Positions 11,538-23,748 of a stretch of 64,000 nt of DNA are shown in pieces. The stretch comes from Candolleomyces eurysporus. Lineage: Eukaryota; Basidiomycota; Agaricomycetes; Agaricales; Psathyrellaceae. The notes under the pieces were generated by a model. The model was not told where the DNA came from. It saw nothing but the letters and a program-made list of their open reading frames with translations, and did no database searches. Each line of letters starts with the position of its first letter. The first letter of the stretch is position 1. Location: assembly GCA_027579435.1 (NCBI GenBank), contig JANBPK010001191.1:1-64000 (forward strand), in the 5' to 3' direction. The position numbers and the translations under genes are program-made.

Positions 11538-12309
11538 GTCGACTTGAAGGTCGGACAAGTAATGGCATGGAGTCAAGTCGGCGGAAACTGTTTGGTCGGG
11601 TTTGAGCATTTGATCCAAGCAGCGCAATTGATGACCCCGGAGTCTATGGCAGTACCAGCCTGGGCGAACTGTCTCCTTCAGTATTCAGTGCAAGAGCTAG
11701 GTGACGCAGTCGCTCTAAGCTTTCCGAGAAATTTCAGCTCCAGCTGTGACTGCAGCTTCTTCTTTGGTAAAGTATAACCTTTTCCCTTCCAAAAACCTGG
11801 ATGATGCTATAGTTATGAATTTCACAAATGTTCGGACCCAATTACATGAGGTGACACATTGCTAGTCCTCGGAAGCGTGAAAGGGGACCGACTTGAGCCG
11901 GATGAAGTGTCCTGTGGTGCTACAGTAAATCAGTAGCCAGTCCGATTGGAAATTCCACGGTAGCGTGTGTATACGTATCTTCTGCTTCGAGTTGTGATGA
12001 TTGTAACTTCGAATTTCTGGGCTTTTACTCGTCTCCCTCTCGCGCTAGCCAAGCTGGCGGAAAGTCTACTTTGCTCGAGTCCGGTGTCGTCAATGGAAGC
12101 CCATAAATTACATATTTGTCCCTTCTATGATTGTTTCATGCCCAAGTTAGCGCGAACCAATGCTGATAGAGATGAAAAGGTACTGTTACTCGGAAATGGA
12201 ACCTGGTGATCGCTAACACCGCGCATTGATTGATCGACTGGAGGACTCATATAAAACGGCCAACTTCGAGGAGCTGTACGAACACTTGAAGATTCACAAT
12301 CCTGCCAAG
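11538..12309. other. Divergent intergenic region
   Basis: Separates the F-box gene (minus) from the small secreted protein (plus) and should hold both promoters. A 135-codon plus frame starts at 12226, but its first 28 codons precede the signal-peptide ATG at 12310. The frame at 11967-12209 has no support. Confidence 0.45.
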
Positions 12310-12818
12310 ATGCTCAACAGTCCTACTAGGATAACTCTAGCAATCGGGGTCACCCTTCTGCTTGGTATGCAGTGCTATCAGTCAGCCACCGTCTACGCAG
12401 CTCCTAGTTGCGCCGAAAGGGCCGATTCTGGTGCATCAATTTATTCATTTGCGCAGCACCGTGAGCGCCAGGGCACTAATGACCGCTTACCTAGGTTCGT
12501 CGTGCGGTGTATTCCGCTTCGCCAACCCTACACCCGACTCGACTGCCACTCCAAAGCCTTGAGCATCTATTCGACACACGTGAGTACACCTTCAACCGGA
12601 AGGAGGTTTCAATGTGCGCGCATGCATCGTTGACAGCATCTTAATACCAACAGACCCGAGTTCAAGTCCGCTGGCTCTTCTTCGCTGGGTCATTGGATTC
12701 GATTTATGTACCAAAAAGCGAGCGCGATCTACCTTTAACTAAAGAATTTGGCCTCGACCATACAACTTGCTCCATATTTTCATGCCGACCAATGAAGAAA
12801 CTCAATAGTCCGTGTTGA
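12310..12818 (+). CDS. Small cysteine-containing secreted protein, two exons
   Basis: Predicted 144-residue extracellular protein of unknown function. The ATG at 12310 (CAAGATGC context) gives a signal peptide with hydrophobic core (ITLAIGVTLLLGM) and a likely cleavage after ATVYA. Exon 1 12310-12579 ends at a good donor (GTGAGT). The acceptor CAG at 12651-12653 starts exon 2, 12654-12818, phase 0 to phase 0, which stays open to a TGA. The mature part has six cysteines (PSC, VRC, LDC, TTC, FSC, SPC), an even number that allows disulphides. Size, secretion signal and cysteines resemble fungal small secreted proteins. No family is recognised. Starting at 12226 would bury the signal peptide, so I prefer 12310. 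Confidence 0.55.
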
Positions 12819-13433
12819 AAGGCCAACCGGCAGTCAGTCGCCGGAAAGATTACAGCATCGTTTGGTTCTAGGTTCCCCACTTGATTTTACAGGAGCGCAT
12901 GAATGCAAATGCAGGCGTCGATTCTCTTACACACAACTCAGTGAACGTGCGCCAGCCTGAACGGGTAGGGCGCCTAATAAGCAAAGAAAAGGGCTTCGGA
13001 GGCCTACGCCCACGGATACACCCGACGGATCAAACACAGGACCCATCCCGATGGTCACAGTGAAATCTTAGTGAAATCCTAGACCAAGGAATATCACCAA
13101 CATATCAACTATATCCAGAGATTTTTGACAAGAAATGGTGACTTCTGGAAGGCTAGGCCATGAGAACCGAGATCAAGCAGAAGAAATCCAGAATCTCTCC
13201 TTCGAAATTCCAGCAAATTCCCAAGAACTCAACTCTGGCGTATTGCAGTCATATACCATTTTTGCTAGTGCCCGGCCATGGTCCGGCAGCGAGACAATCT
13301 CGGTGCCGATGACAAGGATGATGTATGACGTGATGCAATGGGGTCCATATCAAATATGTGGACTGGGAGAGAGAAATCGCATCTCTTCATCCAAAACCAC
13401 ACCAGTACTAGCTATCTGCTCAACTCGACCACA
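12819..13433. other. Intergenic gap upstream of the HAD gene
   Basis: No supported gene. The frame at 13135-13458 overlaps the HAD start in another frame and has no recognisable content. The region should hold the HAD promoter. Confidence 0.45.
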
Positions 13434-14474
13434 ATGTCTGCCTCCACTGGTAAACTGACCGACCAAAAGGTTCTTATCTTCGACGTCTATGGAACCCTGA
13501 TGGTGGGCAATTAGTCCCTTTCCTCTCCCATGGATGTTCTCTGAGGAACGGTGTTGTCTTCATAGGATTGGGAAACAGGGCTATACAACGGCCTTAAACC
13601 TTTGCTATCCAAGTTCGCAGCGTCCAAAGACTGGTCACGCAAAGAAGCCTTGGAAGCGTTTGGTTCCGTCGAGGGGGACATCCAAAGCCAATTCCCCGAG
13701 ATGCTTTACGCCGACGTCTTGGCCAAATGCCATGAAGTCCTGGAGGAGCGCCTCAAAGCACTCTCGTCCAAAGAAACCTCCGCAGCCAGCTCAACTCTTC
13801 AAGGCCAACTGGACTCTTCAGTGGTCGACACAGAGGGAGCCTCATCTTCGACCTCCGCGGCAGCTACAGCTCCCGGCGGAGAAGAGTCATCGAGTCACAA
13901 AGCATTCGGAAACTCCATCCGAAACTGGCCCATCTTCCCCGACTCCTCCTCCGCCCTCCACTCTCTTGCTCGCCACTTCAAACTCGTCGTCCTCTCCAAC
14001 GTCGACAGAGACTCGTTCCAATACACCCACGGCGTCTTATCAGAGGGCCAAACACCCCAAGACCCCACTCCCTACCTTAACCCCTCAGAGTCAGATAACC
14101 CTCACAAATACTGGCACCCAGGACCAAAGTCACCCTTTACGCTCATCCTGACGGCCCAAGATACAGGGTGCTATAAACCCGCACTCGGGGGCTTCCAAAC
14201 GGCTTTGGAGTACATCAAGACTCACCCCGACTTGCTAGGAGGAACGCTCAAAGACGATGAGGACGTGAAATACAGAGTTCTCATTGTCGCTCAAAGTCTT
14301 CCGCACGACCACGTCCCTGCGAGTCAGTTGGGCATCAAGAGCGTATGGATCGATCGCCAATCGGCTGTAACCTGCAATACGCTACCTGGGCAGGCCAAAC
14401 CGTGGTCATGGAAATTTGAAACTCTGGGAGAATTGGCGGAGGCGGTGGAGAAAGAGCTCAAGGAGGCATCGTAG
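13434..14474 (+). CDS. HAD-superfamily hydrolase (haloacid dehalogenase type II-like)
   Basis: Probable cytosolic HAD hydrolase acting through an aspartyl nucleophile; the substrate is unknown. Exon 1 13434-13502 and exon 2 13566-14474 join in frame to 325 residues. Motif I is VLIFDVYGTLMDWETG, with the nucleophile Asp at residue 17; the intron splits this motif between Met and Asp. Motif II is VVLSNVDRDSF, motif III the lysine in GCYKPALGGF, and the C-terminal motif lies around IVAQSLPHDHVPA. A Ser/Ala/Glu-rich insert (residues about 85-130) replaces part of the cap and looks disordered. In motif IV the usual acidic pair is not obvious: Gln-Ser stands where Asp or Glu is expected, so activity may be altered. 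It converges on the MAP kinase. Confidence 0.85.
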
Positions 14475-14880
14475 TACGACCTCCCGGCTGGTTCTTGATG
14501 CTTGAGGCAGCGAGCTTATGTATATTCGGGACAGGCTGATGCAGGTAACGTTATAGCGGGAATGGTATTGTTGGGTATACGGTACAAAGCGACGAAATAC
14601 AAGGATTTTTTTGTCGACAAAATTGGTTCAATTAGACTGCATGGAAAATAGTTTGTCAACATGGATGTCCAAAAATTAATTGGTATCTCCGGCACAATAG
14701 AACTCACATGAATAGTACAAAGGACTTTCTATCCACCCACACGATTATACACATGAAGCCAAACCAAAACACCACTCGGGAAGAAAAATCGATACGAACG
14801 AAATCTGATGAGAAAAGAGGAATTAAAGGTGGAAGATTGGAAAAACGTCAAGCGCCAAGGTGGGGTGGATTGACCAAAAC
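14475..14880. other. Convergent 3' intergenic region
   Basis: 406 bases between the HAD stop and the MAP kinase stop, AT-richer than the flanking genes. No gene is seen. It should carry both 3' UTRs. Confidence 0.6.
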
Positions 14881-16402
<1,522 letters not shown>

Positions 16403-17497
16403 ATTCGGCTCACTGCTGGATGGCGTTGGGCTCGCTGTGGACAGGAAAGGGATGCGGAGGACGAGAAAATGGACGGTTATGCAGAGTATAAGAGGACGGG
16501 GACAATAGGGAATCTGATCTTATTATGAAAACTTGCTGTGCTTACTGCTTGATCTGGAAGTCCAACTGACAACAATAATATCATTCAATGCCAGGCCCAT
16601 TTCCCCCTCGAAAATCGCTATTATCATTTCTGCCCGTTGTCTTGACATCTCCATGGCAATGGTCCTGGCAACTCGCCTCTTGCGTCCACTTTTACCCACC
16701 GGGCCCATCATCCTCATAGGGGTCTGATCCAGCCGGCCGTCAATCAGAACATACATAACTGGCCTTTATACATTTACAAAGCCCTTTTGTATCAGAGTAC
16801 AAAAGATTCTCAAAGGGCGTCAAGAACCGCACAAGGGCACGACTCGGAGCCTTCTCATCAGACTGCATCAGAACCTTCTTGTCGATCCCGAACGCGTGTC
16901 CTCACCCATGTGGACTCGACGCGGGCAGCACTCACGCGCGGACGAGCAGCCTCGGATTGGCGTCGGACGCGGCTGGAGAGTGGCAACGGCCATCTCTCTC
17001 ATCGTTTCCTTGACCATCCACTCTTCTGGTACAACGTCCCTGGCTGAATTCGGTTTCCCAGCAACGGGATATCTCGACCATTGAGTGATACATCTGGAAC
17101 AACCTGAACCCCCAAACGTTCTTCGCAGGAGAACAACAGGGGAACAGGGGAACCTTGATCTTGGCAACGGATGGAGTTACNAAAAAAGACGACCTCTCGT
17201 CAACTTGTATCTGGAACTGATGTGATATGTGTTCCAGCTGGCTCTGACGAGACATAACCGGTGTGCTCGGAAAATCTCTGGGCAGCTTGCTCTCCTTCTC
17301 GCTCGACTTGCTGGAATCCTACCCAACGCGACGTCTTCCTTCCTTCTGGTTTTTCTGTCACGAACTTGGCATATCCATTGTCACTGTGGACAGATTAATG
17401 CGACATCGGACAGACAGAAGAAGCACCTACCTTACCTACACCGCTTTGTCCTCGAAGCTCCAAGTTCCAATCGGGGCATTATAATCAAGTTAACTAG
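16403..17497. other. Intergenic region upstream of the MAP kinase
   Basis: About 1.1 kb up to the left edge of the duplicated arrestin/OYE unit. Several overlapping short frames on both strands have Arg/Ser-rich, shadow-like composition. None has a domain or splice support. There is an N beside an A run at 17181. Confidence 0.45.
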
Positions 17498-17801
17498 ATG
17501 AGCTGGCGATATATCTGGAAGTTCTGTCAGACCTACAATCTTCAAGTTTAAAGAACAATCTGCCGCATTACTTTGGGATCACCGATGACGGAGTGTCAGC
17601 GCTTCTCCCTCTTTTGTCAAGCCTGATTGATCCATCAGTAGTACGTAGCCTCTTCGCAATGCAGATAATAACACCAGGATCCACACCGTACACACGCAGC
17701 AACGCCAACTTATTGTTATATACAGCTCCAACTTCACAGTGCAGTGCGGCCTGGCTTTGGCCACCACCCAATTGTTCACAGCAAATTCCTCCTGGCCGAC
17801 T

Positions 17802-17807
17802 TATATA
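17802..17807 (+). promoter_or_regulatory. TATA-like element of arrestin-like gene copy 1
   Basis: TATATA in GACTTATATACGG, about 117 bases upstream of the ATG. The element is kept in copy 2 at 23627-23634 within otherwise diverged flanks. Confidence 0.4.
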
Positions 17808-17923
17808 CGGAATGACCAACAACCTTTGGCTTCTTAGTTCCTTCCCGCCGGATCTCCTTGACGAGTTAGCGCTGCACAGGACCTCCCGAAGGCGCGGTAT
17901 CTCCTCCAATGAATACCGCAAAG

Positions 17924-19674
17924 ATGTCCCACCAATCACCGTCACGTCCTCCACGCTACTCCACGCTTTCTCTTGCACCAGTCCCGGTATACCCTAATGC
18001 TGCTGAGCTCGAAATCGACACCGACTCCATTGTGAGCCGGAACGATCACTCCAGGGAAGCCTTTGAGTTTTGTCTCGAATCGAGCTCCCCCTCTGCCTCT
18101 TCACGACATGCTTGGGCTACTCTGCGACTCTGGAGCGTTGTGCCGAGATCTTCGCAACGGCCTAGGTATATCAGTGGAGAAGATGTTGAGGGATCAGTGA
18201 TCCTGGACCTCAAACGACCGCAGATGATTCATTCTGTCGTTGTTCTGGTACGTGCTGCAGAAAAGTTATTAATATCTCGTACCCACAAAAGCCTTCATCT
18301 GCATCTAGCTGAGAGGTCGATTGATCACAAGCTCGCTCGATGAGGGATCTCATCTTTTCATGGAAGTCATACGACCTGTATGGACCGGGAAGGATGATCA
18401 GGCGACAGGCGGAAAGCTCCATGGCCGACACGAGTGGCCTTTCTCTTTCCCGTTCCCGACCACGTTTCAGGACAAGGAGGGGAGAACATATCCAACGCCT
18501 CAAACTGTTTTGCAGCGCGGAATCAATGCAAATGTCATGTATGAGGTTGTTGTGAAGATTAATTATGGCCTACTCCATACGAAGCAGAGGTGGGTTCCAA
18601 ATCTTTGGTGGCGTTTGGGAGCCAATCGCTGATTTCCATGTTCTTATCTCCTTGTGTAGGATCAACGCGAATGTACTATACGTTCCGGTGCTCCGTGCAC
18701 CACCTTTGCCACTGCTGAGAGCGAGTGCGTACTTCAACGGCGCTTCGTCCTTGGTTGGACCTGTGGAAGATCGTCGTGGATGGTTCACCCTGCCTCCATC
18801 TTATTTCCAGGTGTCTACGACCAAAGACACAACACCATCAACAGCTGATATCAAATGCACGGTGAGTACTCCTCCCAGCTTGGATGAGATCGATTACTCA
18901 CTTGCGCGTATTTTAAGGCCTTCATCGCTAATCCAGTAAGCTTACGTGTTTGAATTTGAGTTTGCGGCTCTGACCCCAAGATCTGCAGGCTGCCTATACA
19001 CGAGGCACCGTTATTCCATGCCATCTTATCTGCGAACTGCTCGGAGAGGAACCCTATGGACAATACACTGGCAGCAGCTCCTCCTCCATCCTCACTCTCT
19101 TAACGTCTCGTAAATCTCCAATATTTCTGAAACTGCTCCAAAACGTTCGATATTCCAAAGATCCCCAAAGGATTGCGCCGAAAGGCCAATTCGTAAAGGT
19201 AGGGCAATCCGACAAAGACGAACGGACCGGACATGTGAAAGAAGTCGGGGAAGCAGTTTGGTGGAAGACGATCTCGAACAATGCGCCTAGCTTCGCAACT
19301 CCTGGCAAGAGCTCTCTTGAGGGCGAGATCCATCTTGATGCGGGACTACTGCCATCGACCGATGTCCCGTTCCTGGAAGTTTCGGTGAGTAGCAATTCAG
19401 TACCAGGAAATTCTGGTTGCTAACGAAGAGCTTCTCTTCTTAGTACACTGTCTCGTTGTCGTTCAGCTCCCAAGAGGGTCTGGACGTCCAACCTCTCACT
19501 ACACAGAGACGTTCCAGCAGACTATCTTCTGCGATAGTAAAGATCGGCACTGCCCACGACATGGAAAGTCCTATTCCCGTTCCGTTTACTCTTCGGCCAG
19601 CTCCGAAGAAGAGAGATTTGTCGACGGTCGAGACGATACCGTATTATGGGCGTACGAGGATTATGGGCGCATAA
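17924..19674 (+). CDS. Arrestin-like N-terminal domain protein, copy 1
   Basis: Probable arrestin-related adaptor of the cytosolic/membrane trafficking type. Five exons join in frame to 476 residues: 17924-18251, 18316-18589, 18660-18861, 18989-19384, 19444-19674. The ATG at 17924 is the one conserved with copy 2 (MSHQSPSRPPRYS); the codons from 17909 are not conserved. The arrestin-N sandwich is visible as RYISGEDVEGSVILDLKRP, VVVLVRRLITSS, HEWPFSFPFP, the NVMYEVVVKI strand and the VLYVPVLRAPPLP segment. The C-terminal sandwich follows in exons 4-5 (GEIHLDAGLLPSTDVPF, YTVSLSFSS). No clear PPxY motif for Rsp5-type ligases was seen; PRY motifs occur near the N-terminus. It is paired tail-to-tail with OYE copy 1. 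Confidence 0.8.
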
Positions 19675-21175
19675 CTTAACTTGAACATGGGTCAGGCTAT
19701 TTATTATCATTCATCACTAATTTAACTATACTCCTGCGGTGTATACACTGGTAATGTACGAGTAATATAACCGAGCTAGTCTCGAGGCAGATTTGGAAAA
19801 TTGTAGCAATAAGTAATTGACTTGCTGAGGTTCGAACCCTAAAACACGGGCAGTGATCCGGACAAGAGCTGTCGGACTTTGGGGCGAACTTGCCCGTTAG
19901 AACTTTTTCCTCTTCCATGTCCGTGACCGTTGACAGCATTCTCTATATCGAGGTTTGCCATCCAAATATCCTCGGGACATTTTCTACATGCACCTCGACA
20001 ATCGAATAGCAAAGCTGTGACCAGATTCGATGGCGTCGCTTTCGACAGCGTAAAATTCGAGGGTATAGATCCTTTGCCTGGCCAGATTCAGTCTACTCAA
20101 TCGAACGTGGTACATATTGCAATTGCCTCACTCATTAACTTGACCGCGTCACAATGGCCGCAGAAAAACTCAACAAGGCATGCCTCCGCCTCTTACTCCC
20201 GATGTCTATATTGAGCAGTGATATAGAGCACAATGGCTAAATTTAAGAATCGAGGCGATTTTTACTCGCCATGTAAACGCACCACCCGCGTGAAAGCCTA
20301 CTGCTTTGTCCTGTGAATAATGTCGCTTCAAGGTTGATGATGACCTTACCCGCGATTGATCAGGCCCTTGTCAAGAATGCTGCGCAACCGAGAAGGTCTC
20401 CCGCATTTTTNAATTTCGCTTATAGAAATGGNAAAAAAAAAACCGATTACTGCCTGCCGAATCACAGAAAACAAAGAAAACAATAAGGAGCTCTCTTCAC
20501 AGCTATTTTGCGCGACTGTGTGAATGAAGTGTGAGGCGACGAGTCAGGGAACCATTCATTTCCGCAGGGTACGGGTGAGTCACGCCCTTGTTGGGACGCG
20601 AGCAAGTACCATTTCACAGGTAGCACGAAATTCAAGGTGTTTTCCCCGAGACTCAGGTATGTCTGGCCCGGTGACCGGTGAACACTCTAACCGCTTCAAT
20701 CGACGTGCTTGGGGTAACCTGTGATTTACAGCAATGTGCAGACTACTTGGCCAATCGAATCGCTTCTGCAGATTGAGGACAAGAACCTGGTCCTTCTTGA
20801 GTTGTTGATTATTCAGATGCACGTTGAGCATGCAACGCGGTCGATCTCTAAGCCCGTGAGGACCCCTGGCTTTCGCTCACGCTTGCTCTTGGACACGAGA
20901 TATCACTTGTTTTTCGATTGCAGAGGCCCAAGAAACTCATTCAAGTTGCGCAAAAGGTGACCGATGTTCTTCAGCAAAATTTGAGGGCGTACGTGATGAC
21001 ACTAGGACTCACGCAAAGTTTCAGTAAATTCGAATGATGTCGTTTACCATCTGTACTTTGACTCTACACGTGTACTCTCTACAGTCTTCTCAACCATTGC
21101 TGTTACATTTCACAGAATCGCTATTCGTACATTGACATCAGAAATCGTTCCTATTGTTGTGAGCCTAGAGTGCGA
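19675..21175. other. Intergenic region with a decayed reading frame
   Basis: Around 20155-20300 (+) a reading frame gives MPPPLTPDVYIEQ, an in-frame TGA, then YRAQWLNLRIEAIFTRHVNAPPA and a stop. It looks like an exon of a lost gene with a nonsense mutation. The equivalent at 25945-26080 in copy 2 is broken further by stops and a shift. Near 20920-20990 a short helical segment (KKLIQVAQKVTDVLQQN) recurs in copy 2 and in the OYE fragments further right. The family is not recognised. Ns beside homopolymers occur at 20411 and 20432. Confidence 0.4.
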
Positions 21176-22753
21176 TCAATCGTACTGAGCCTCGGGGTAA
21201 TCAGTGTACCCAGCACCCCATTCACCGTCTGCACCAGGGTTATAAACAGTCACGTAGTTGACTGGTGTGTCCAAGGGCTTCCCGAATTTGATACGCTTGG
21301 TGACATCCGGGTGGGAGACCCAATACCTGCCAAACGACGCTCCGTCGATTTTTCCTTCTTCGATAAGTTTGGCGCCTTCCTCTGGTGTCACCTCGGAGTT
21401 GAGGAAGATCTTAGTTTCGGGGTCCTTCACGTAGGAGCGGTAAGACTCGAGTACATCGTGCTCAATGGCGCGCTGCTTTCCGTCCACCTCTGAAGGCGAG
21501 TAACGCACTAAGGTGAAGTAGGACAGCCCGAGTTTGTCAGCTTCAGTGATGAAGTAGCGGTAGGTGTCGAGGGTGTCTTGGAGCTCCATGCTGCAGAAAG
21601 CTCGATAAGAAAAGGTATACATATGAGACGAGACGATCGCTTACCCGACGTCATTATACCCTCCACCGGGACTGAGCTTCACTCCAACGTTGCGTCCGAA
21701 CACAGAAATCAAAGCTTTAAGGGCCTCGAGGCCGAATCGAGAACGATTTTCGATGCTGCCGCCCCACTGGTCGGTTCGCTTATTGCTGTTGTAGTCCAAG
21801 AATTGGGTGACAAGGTAGCCATTCGCTCCATGAACTAGAGAGAGAGAGTTCCAGATGATTCAGTGAGACTCGGGGAGAAGGAACAGAAGGAGGACGTACG
21901 CTCGACGCCATCAAAGCCGGCTTCTTTGGCGTTGAGTGCCGCTTGCTTGAATTGTTCGATAATAACGTTGGGGTCAGGAACCTCGGTAGGCTGAAGGACA
22001 CGCGAGTTGTCAGCCATTTCAGCACCCGGTTGAAATGAGATACTTATGCTTACAGTCACATATCCAGGCCTTCCAGGAAGGAATCTGAAAGCTCCGCCAC
22101 GGGCAGAGATAGCAGAAGGTGCATAAACAGGCTGAGTAAAATAAGAGTGACATTCAGTGCGATATGGGACGCGAGGAAGGGAGATTACTCACAGTTCCAG
22201 CCAACTTTTGTTCGGGGGCATCAGGGTGGGCTACGCGGCCAACTACGAAGCAAAGGTATTAATCCGACTGAATTGGCAGATGAGATGAGCATAGTTTCCA
22301 ACATACCATGCCACAGCTAAAGGGAAGAGAGTGAAATTTGAAGGTAAGCGTGCAGTCGGTGAATATCCAGGAATGGTACAACGCACTTGAGAATAAATGA
22401 AACTACCGTTGGCGTGAACGGCATCAGTCACCTTCTTCCAGCCCGCGACCTGCTCGGAACTCCAGATTCCGGGGGCATGTTGCCATTCGGTTCTAGGTAT
22501 GGAAAGAGGGTAAATGGTCAACGAAGAATTCAATTGCTTGAGACACTCACCCTTGGCGAGTGATTAAAGTGCCCTCGGAGACGATTAAACCAGCACCTCC
22601 TCGCGCTCGCTGAGTATAATACTCAACGAGATCGCCGGTGGGGATCGTGTTCCGCGCCCTGTTTCGCGTCAAGGCGGACATCATGATTCTATTGGGAAGA
22701 ACAATGCTCCCAAGCTTGAGAGGGTTGAAGAGAGCTTGAATATTCTGCGACAT
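21176..22753 (-). CDS. Old Yellow Enzyme (NADH:flavin oxidoreductase), copy 1
   Basis: FMN-dependent ene-reductase that reduces activated C=C bonds with NAD(P)H. Eight exons join in frame to 380 residues: 22551-22753, 22387-22492, 22307-22316, 22193-22242, 22054-22131, 21900-21990, 21645-21834, 21176-21590. Visible motifs: FNPLKLGSIVLPNRIMMSAL at the start of the barrel, SEGTLIT, WQHAPGIWSSEQVAGW, the LWHVGRVAHP segment, [17 protein letters not shown] and [18 protein letters not shown]. The ATG at 22753 has a TATAAAA element about 62 bases upstream. Exon 3 is a 10-base microexon coding L-W-H. The copy at 27075-28653 is intact and a third, broken one is at 44735-45095. The natural substrate is unknown. 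In fungi these enzymes act in oxidative stress, lipid and secondary metabolism. Confidence 0.92.
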
Positions 22754-23748
22754 TGTGGACAGTAGATTGCTGAATGGAGGATGTTGGAATCGTCAAGCAT
22801 CCAGGGTACCTTCATTTTATAGGCCTCCGTTTTGGCAGCCTGAGATGGTAGGGCTATATGCGTATCTATAGCTTGGAGATCGACATAATACTTTGTAAGG
22901 ATCAAGTCAACACTTGCCTGAAAGCGTAGGCAGCTTGGTGAGCCAACTTCGCGTCAGAAGCGCATGGCCCACACGAAGATCAGAGAGGCTTACTAATTGA
23001 TATGATTAATGCGGTCATCCAATATGAATTTCGTTATCGTAGTACCGTGATTTGACAAGCAGAGCGCTGGGCTGTCTCTTCCTCAGCAGTCACAAATTCG
23101 GGAGGCATCAGCGCATTACCCCCTGCTGAGTAGGTACTACGGGAGGCACATATGCTGGGGTATGAAGAGGGTTAACCTTCTAAAATCAGACACATCGGCA
23201 AGAACTTGTGCTACGGCCTTTGATCCAAACAGCACCAATCCCGAACAAAGTAAAGTCGCTTGCTCCTTTCAATTCAATTGCTAGTGGGCATTCTCGTTCG
23301 CCTAAGTACAAGGGCTGGCGATATATTTGGACGCTCTGTGACTTCTGTCAGACATACGGTCTACAGGCTAAAATAACAATATGGCGCATCACTTCGGAAC
23401 CAACCGATGACGGAATGCCAGCGTTTCTTCGCTTCTCACTCTTTTGTCAAGCCTGATTGATATCAGTCGTACGTATCTTCTTCGCATTGCAGATAATAAC
23501 ACCAGGACCCACGTTGTACATTTAGCAATACCGACTTATTGTTGTATACAGCGCCGACTTCGCAGTGCAATGCAGCCTGGCTTTGGCCACCACCTTAATT
23601 GTTCACCGAGGATTCCTCCCAGGACTTATATATGGATTGTCCAGCACTATTTGGCTTCCTAGTTCCTTCCCGCCGGATCTCCCTGACGAGTTGACGCTGC
23701 ACAGGATCTCCCGAAGGCGCGATATCCCCTCAAACCTACCCGGCAAAG
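22754..23748. other. Promoter region and duplication junction between the two units
   Basis: Holds the OYE copy 1 promoter, the boundary of the two unit copies near 23255-23310, and the 5' flank of arrestin copy 2. The part 23090-23250 resembles 28960-29110 (shared GACACATC, CCAATCCCGAACAAAG), so the OYE upstream flank is part of the unit. No gene was seen. Confidence 0.6.
22815..22821 (-). promoter_or_regulatory. TATA box of OYE copy 1
   Basis: TATAAAA on the minus strand about 62 bases upstream of the ATG. The same element occurs at 28724-28730 before copy 2. Confidence 0.6.

Larger units (their letters stand above)
17498..23255. repeat. Segmental tandem duplication, copy 1 (arrestin-like + OYE unit)
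   Basis: From about 17498 (GAGCTGGCGATATATCTGGA) to about 23255 the sequence repeats at about 23310-29110. Gene order, intron positions, intergenic relics and promoters correspond. Each copy is about 5.8 kb and the copies lie in direct tandem. Both genes of both copies keep identical exon lengths where checked. Confidence 0.9.

Noticed and set aside
16523..17255. Minus-strand frames of 77-107 codons upstream of the MAP kinase
   Set aside because: Arg/Ser-rich composition, overlap with plus-strand frames and absence of splice-linked continuation suggest chance frames.
19820..19870. GAGGTTCGAACCCT (and 25625-25640), tRNA-like T-arm
   Set aside because: The stem has mismatches on both strands, the second copy weakens it further, and no cloverleaf forms; it is part of the arrestin-like 3' flank.
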